Shown here piece by piece: positions 62,632 to 64,000 of a DNA stretch of 64,000 bases. Each line of letters starts with the position of its first letter. Position 1 is the first letter of the stretch. Below the pieces are notes generated by a model. That model searched no databases. It was not told the DNA's origin and saw only the letters and a list, made by a program, of their open reading frames with translations. The stretch covers positions 310,001 to 374,000 of the forward strand of contig NZ_CANMVL010000002.1 in assembly GCF_947501415.1 (NCBI RefSeq), given 5' to 3'. The DNA comes from an uncultured Halomonas sp. (GTDB lineage Bacteria; Pseudomonadota; Gammaproteobacteria; Pseudomonadales; Halomonadaceae). A program made the translations under genes and the position numbers.

Positions 62632-64000
62632 GCACCAGCGCGACACGCCCCGAACCCCGCACCCTGCTGCTGGTCCCCACCGGCGCCAATGTCGGCCTGA
62701 CCTCCGCCTGCCTGGGACTGATACGCGCGCTGGACACCCTGGGTCTCAGGGCCGGTTTCATGCGCCCTTTTCGTCAGGATGACATCAACGGGCCCGGCTC
62801 GGATCGCTCCACGGCACTGGCCCGAACCACGCTGGGGCTCACGCCTCCCGAGCCGCTCCCCCAGTCACGCCTGGAGCGGCTGCTACGCGACGACCGCATT
62901 GCCGAGCTGATGGAAGAAGCCGTCGCCCGGCACACCCGCGTCGCCTGCGGCGATGAGGATACCTGTCCGGATCTGGTCGTTGTCGAGGGACTGGTCGCCG
63001 GCCCCCAAAGCAGCTATGCCGGTCAGCTCAATGCCGAATTGGCTCGCGCTCTGGACGCCCGGGTGATTCTGGTGGCCGATGGCGACCTCGACAATCCGCG
63101 CCAGCTGGCGGAGCAGCTCGACATCCATGCCCAGCCCTTCGATGGCACGCGCTCCGCGCGCACCTTGGGGTGCATCCTGATGCGCGTGCGCCCGCTGCCC
63201 GACGCTGCCGGCAATCCCTCGTTGGCCGCCCCGGAGCTGGCCACGCACGGCAACGGGGCGCTTGCCGAGACCCTGCGCCAGCACCTGCCGGCACTGGATG
63301 GCGAACAGTTCCGGCTGATCGGTGCCGTGCCCTGGCATGATGCCCTCTCCGCCCCACGCATCATCGATGTGGCCCGCGCGCTGGACGCCCGCTTCCTGCA
63401 TGAAGGCGATGCCGCCACGCGCCGGGTGATGGGCACCAGCCTGTGTGCGCGCAGCGCCTACCGCGCACTGCACGTCTTCAAGCCTGGCCGGCTGGTCGTC
63501 TCCCCCGGCGACCGGGACGATATTCTGCTGGCCGCTGCCCTCTCCACCATGAACGGCGTACCTCTGGCCGGCGTGCTGCTCACCCACGGCGAACAGCCCG
63601 GCGAGTCGATGGTAGAGATCTGCCGCCCCGCGCTGCGCACCGGCCTGCCGGTGCTGTCGGTCGATTCGGACAGCTTCGAGACCGCCAAGAGCCTCGACCG
63701 CATGGCCAACGACATTCCCATCGATGATGCCGAGCGCGCCGAGCAGGTGACCCGCTTCGTCGCCAGCCATCTGGATCTGCACTGGCTCAAGGCCACCCTG
63801 AGCCGAGGTTACCCCCGCCGACTCTCCCCCGCCGCCTTCCGCCATCAGCTGGTACAGCTTGCCCAGCAGGCCGAACGGCGTATCGTGCTGCCCGAGGGCA
63901 GCGAGCCACGCACCGTGGAGGCGGCGGTAATCTGCCAGCAACGCGGCATCGCGCGGTGCGTGCTGCTCGGCAGACGCGAGGAGATCGAGGAGGTAGCCCG
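62628..64000 (+). CDS. pta: Phosphate acetyltransferase, long form, 3' end missing
   Basis: The frame opens at ATG 62628 inside the ackA stop and stays open for 457 codons to the right edge. The N-terminal region ([37 protein letters not shown]) is the P-loop-like BioD-related domain of long Pta enzymes, followed by a DRTGG domain ([39 protein letters not shown]). The PTA catalytic domain starts near residue 410 with [32 protein letters not shown]. It converts acetyl-CoA and phosphate to acetyl phosphate, the substrate of AckA. Confidence 0.96.
   Translation, partial: MSTSATRPEPRTLLLVPTGANVGLTSACLGLIRALDTLGLRAGFMRPFRQDDINGPGSDRSTALARTTLGLTPPEPLPQSRLERLLRDDRIAELMEEAVARHTRVACGDEDTCPDLVVVEGLVAGPQSSYAGQLNAELARALDARVILVADGDLDNPRQLAEQLDIHAQPFDGTRSARTLGCILMRVRPLPDAAGNPSLAAPELATHGNGALAETLRQHLPALDGEQFRLIGAVPWHDALSAPRIIDVARALDARFLHEGDAATRRVMGTSLCARSAYRALHVFKPGRLVVSPGDRDDILLAAALSTMNGVPLAGVLLTHGEQPGESMVEICRPALRTGLPVLSVDSDSFETAKSLDRMANDIPIDDAERAEQVTRFVASHLDLHWLKATLSRGYPRRLSPAAFRHQLVQLAQQAERRIVLPEGSEPRTVEAAVICQQRGIARCVLLGRREEIEEVA

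Overview
The window is a high-GC chromosomal segment with dense, mostly operonic genes and strong GGAGG-type ribosome binding sites. The gene content fits a Gram-negative gammaproteobacterium: an RND pump with outer-membrane channel, an MCE lipid transporter, an LpxL-type lipid A acyltransferase, an AcrR-like repressor, acetate kinase plus long-form phosphotransacetylase, and DusA. The overall flavour is most like Halomonas or a close relative; this is inferred from recalled gene content only. No rRNA, tRNA, CRISPR array or intact insertion sequence was seen.

Layout. 1-2.6 kb: end of dusA, a zinc deacylase-like gene and a TetR repressor. 2.6-9.8 kb: a small membrane protein and a tripartite RND efflux system; related palindromes lie upstream of the repressor, the adaptor-pump operon and the outer-membrane channel, suggesting one regulon. 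9.9-14.3 kb: a lipid-transport operon (alpha/beta hydrolase, STAS-fused MlaE, MlaF, MCE protein, auxiliary lipoprotein). 14.4-19.3 kb: a HlyD-RbbA-YhhJ type exporter. 19.3-30.5 kb: mostly single genes (fructosamine kinase family, fasciclin lipoprotein, two Nudix hydrolases, a cytosolic PAS kinase with FixJ-type regulator, a DUF411 protein, an M15 peptidase, DUF900, DUF488, YtoQ, YHS and MOSC proteins). 30.5-32.5 kb: an AT-rich island with a NERD protein and an unknown partner.

32.5-34.8 kb: alcohol dehydrogenase, peroxiredoxin and VOC genes. 34.9-39.9 kb: a ribose operon rbsD-rbsA-rbsC-rbsB-rbsR without ribokinase, with a recognisable promoter and a perfect LacI-family operator. 40-46.4 kb: YceI and a four-gene acyl-CoA oxidation cluster (ligase, dehydrogenase, hydroxyacyl-CoA dehydrogenase, enoyl-CoA hydratase). 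46.4-53.9 kb: an MFS transporter, cupin, AraC regulator and a two-subunit hydantoinase/oxoprolinase. 53.9-55.2 kb: a second AT-rich, gene-poor stretch containing a 52-residue Pmp3/YqaE-like membrane protein. 55.2-64 kb: methyltransferase, VOC protein, small membrane protein, lipid A acyltransferase, a TPP riboswitch controlling tenA, an outer-membrane barrel, a lipid kinase, an EamA transporter, and ackA-pta, the last running off the end.

Most genes belong to known families. The observations most worth following are the shared operators of the efflux regulon, the hydrolase-coupled MCE operon, a plausible alternative-pairing mechanism in the tenA riboswitch, the NERD island, the rbs operon without ribokinase and with a PurR-box-like operator, and two 13-bp tandem repeats flanking the efflux operon.
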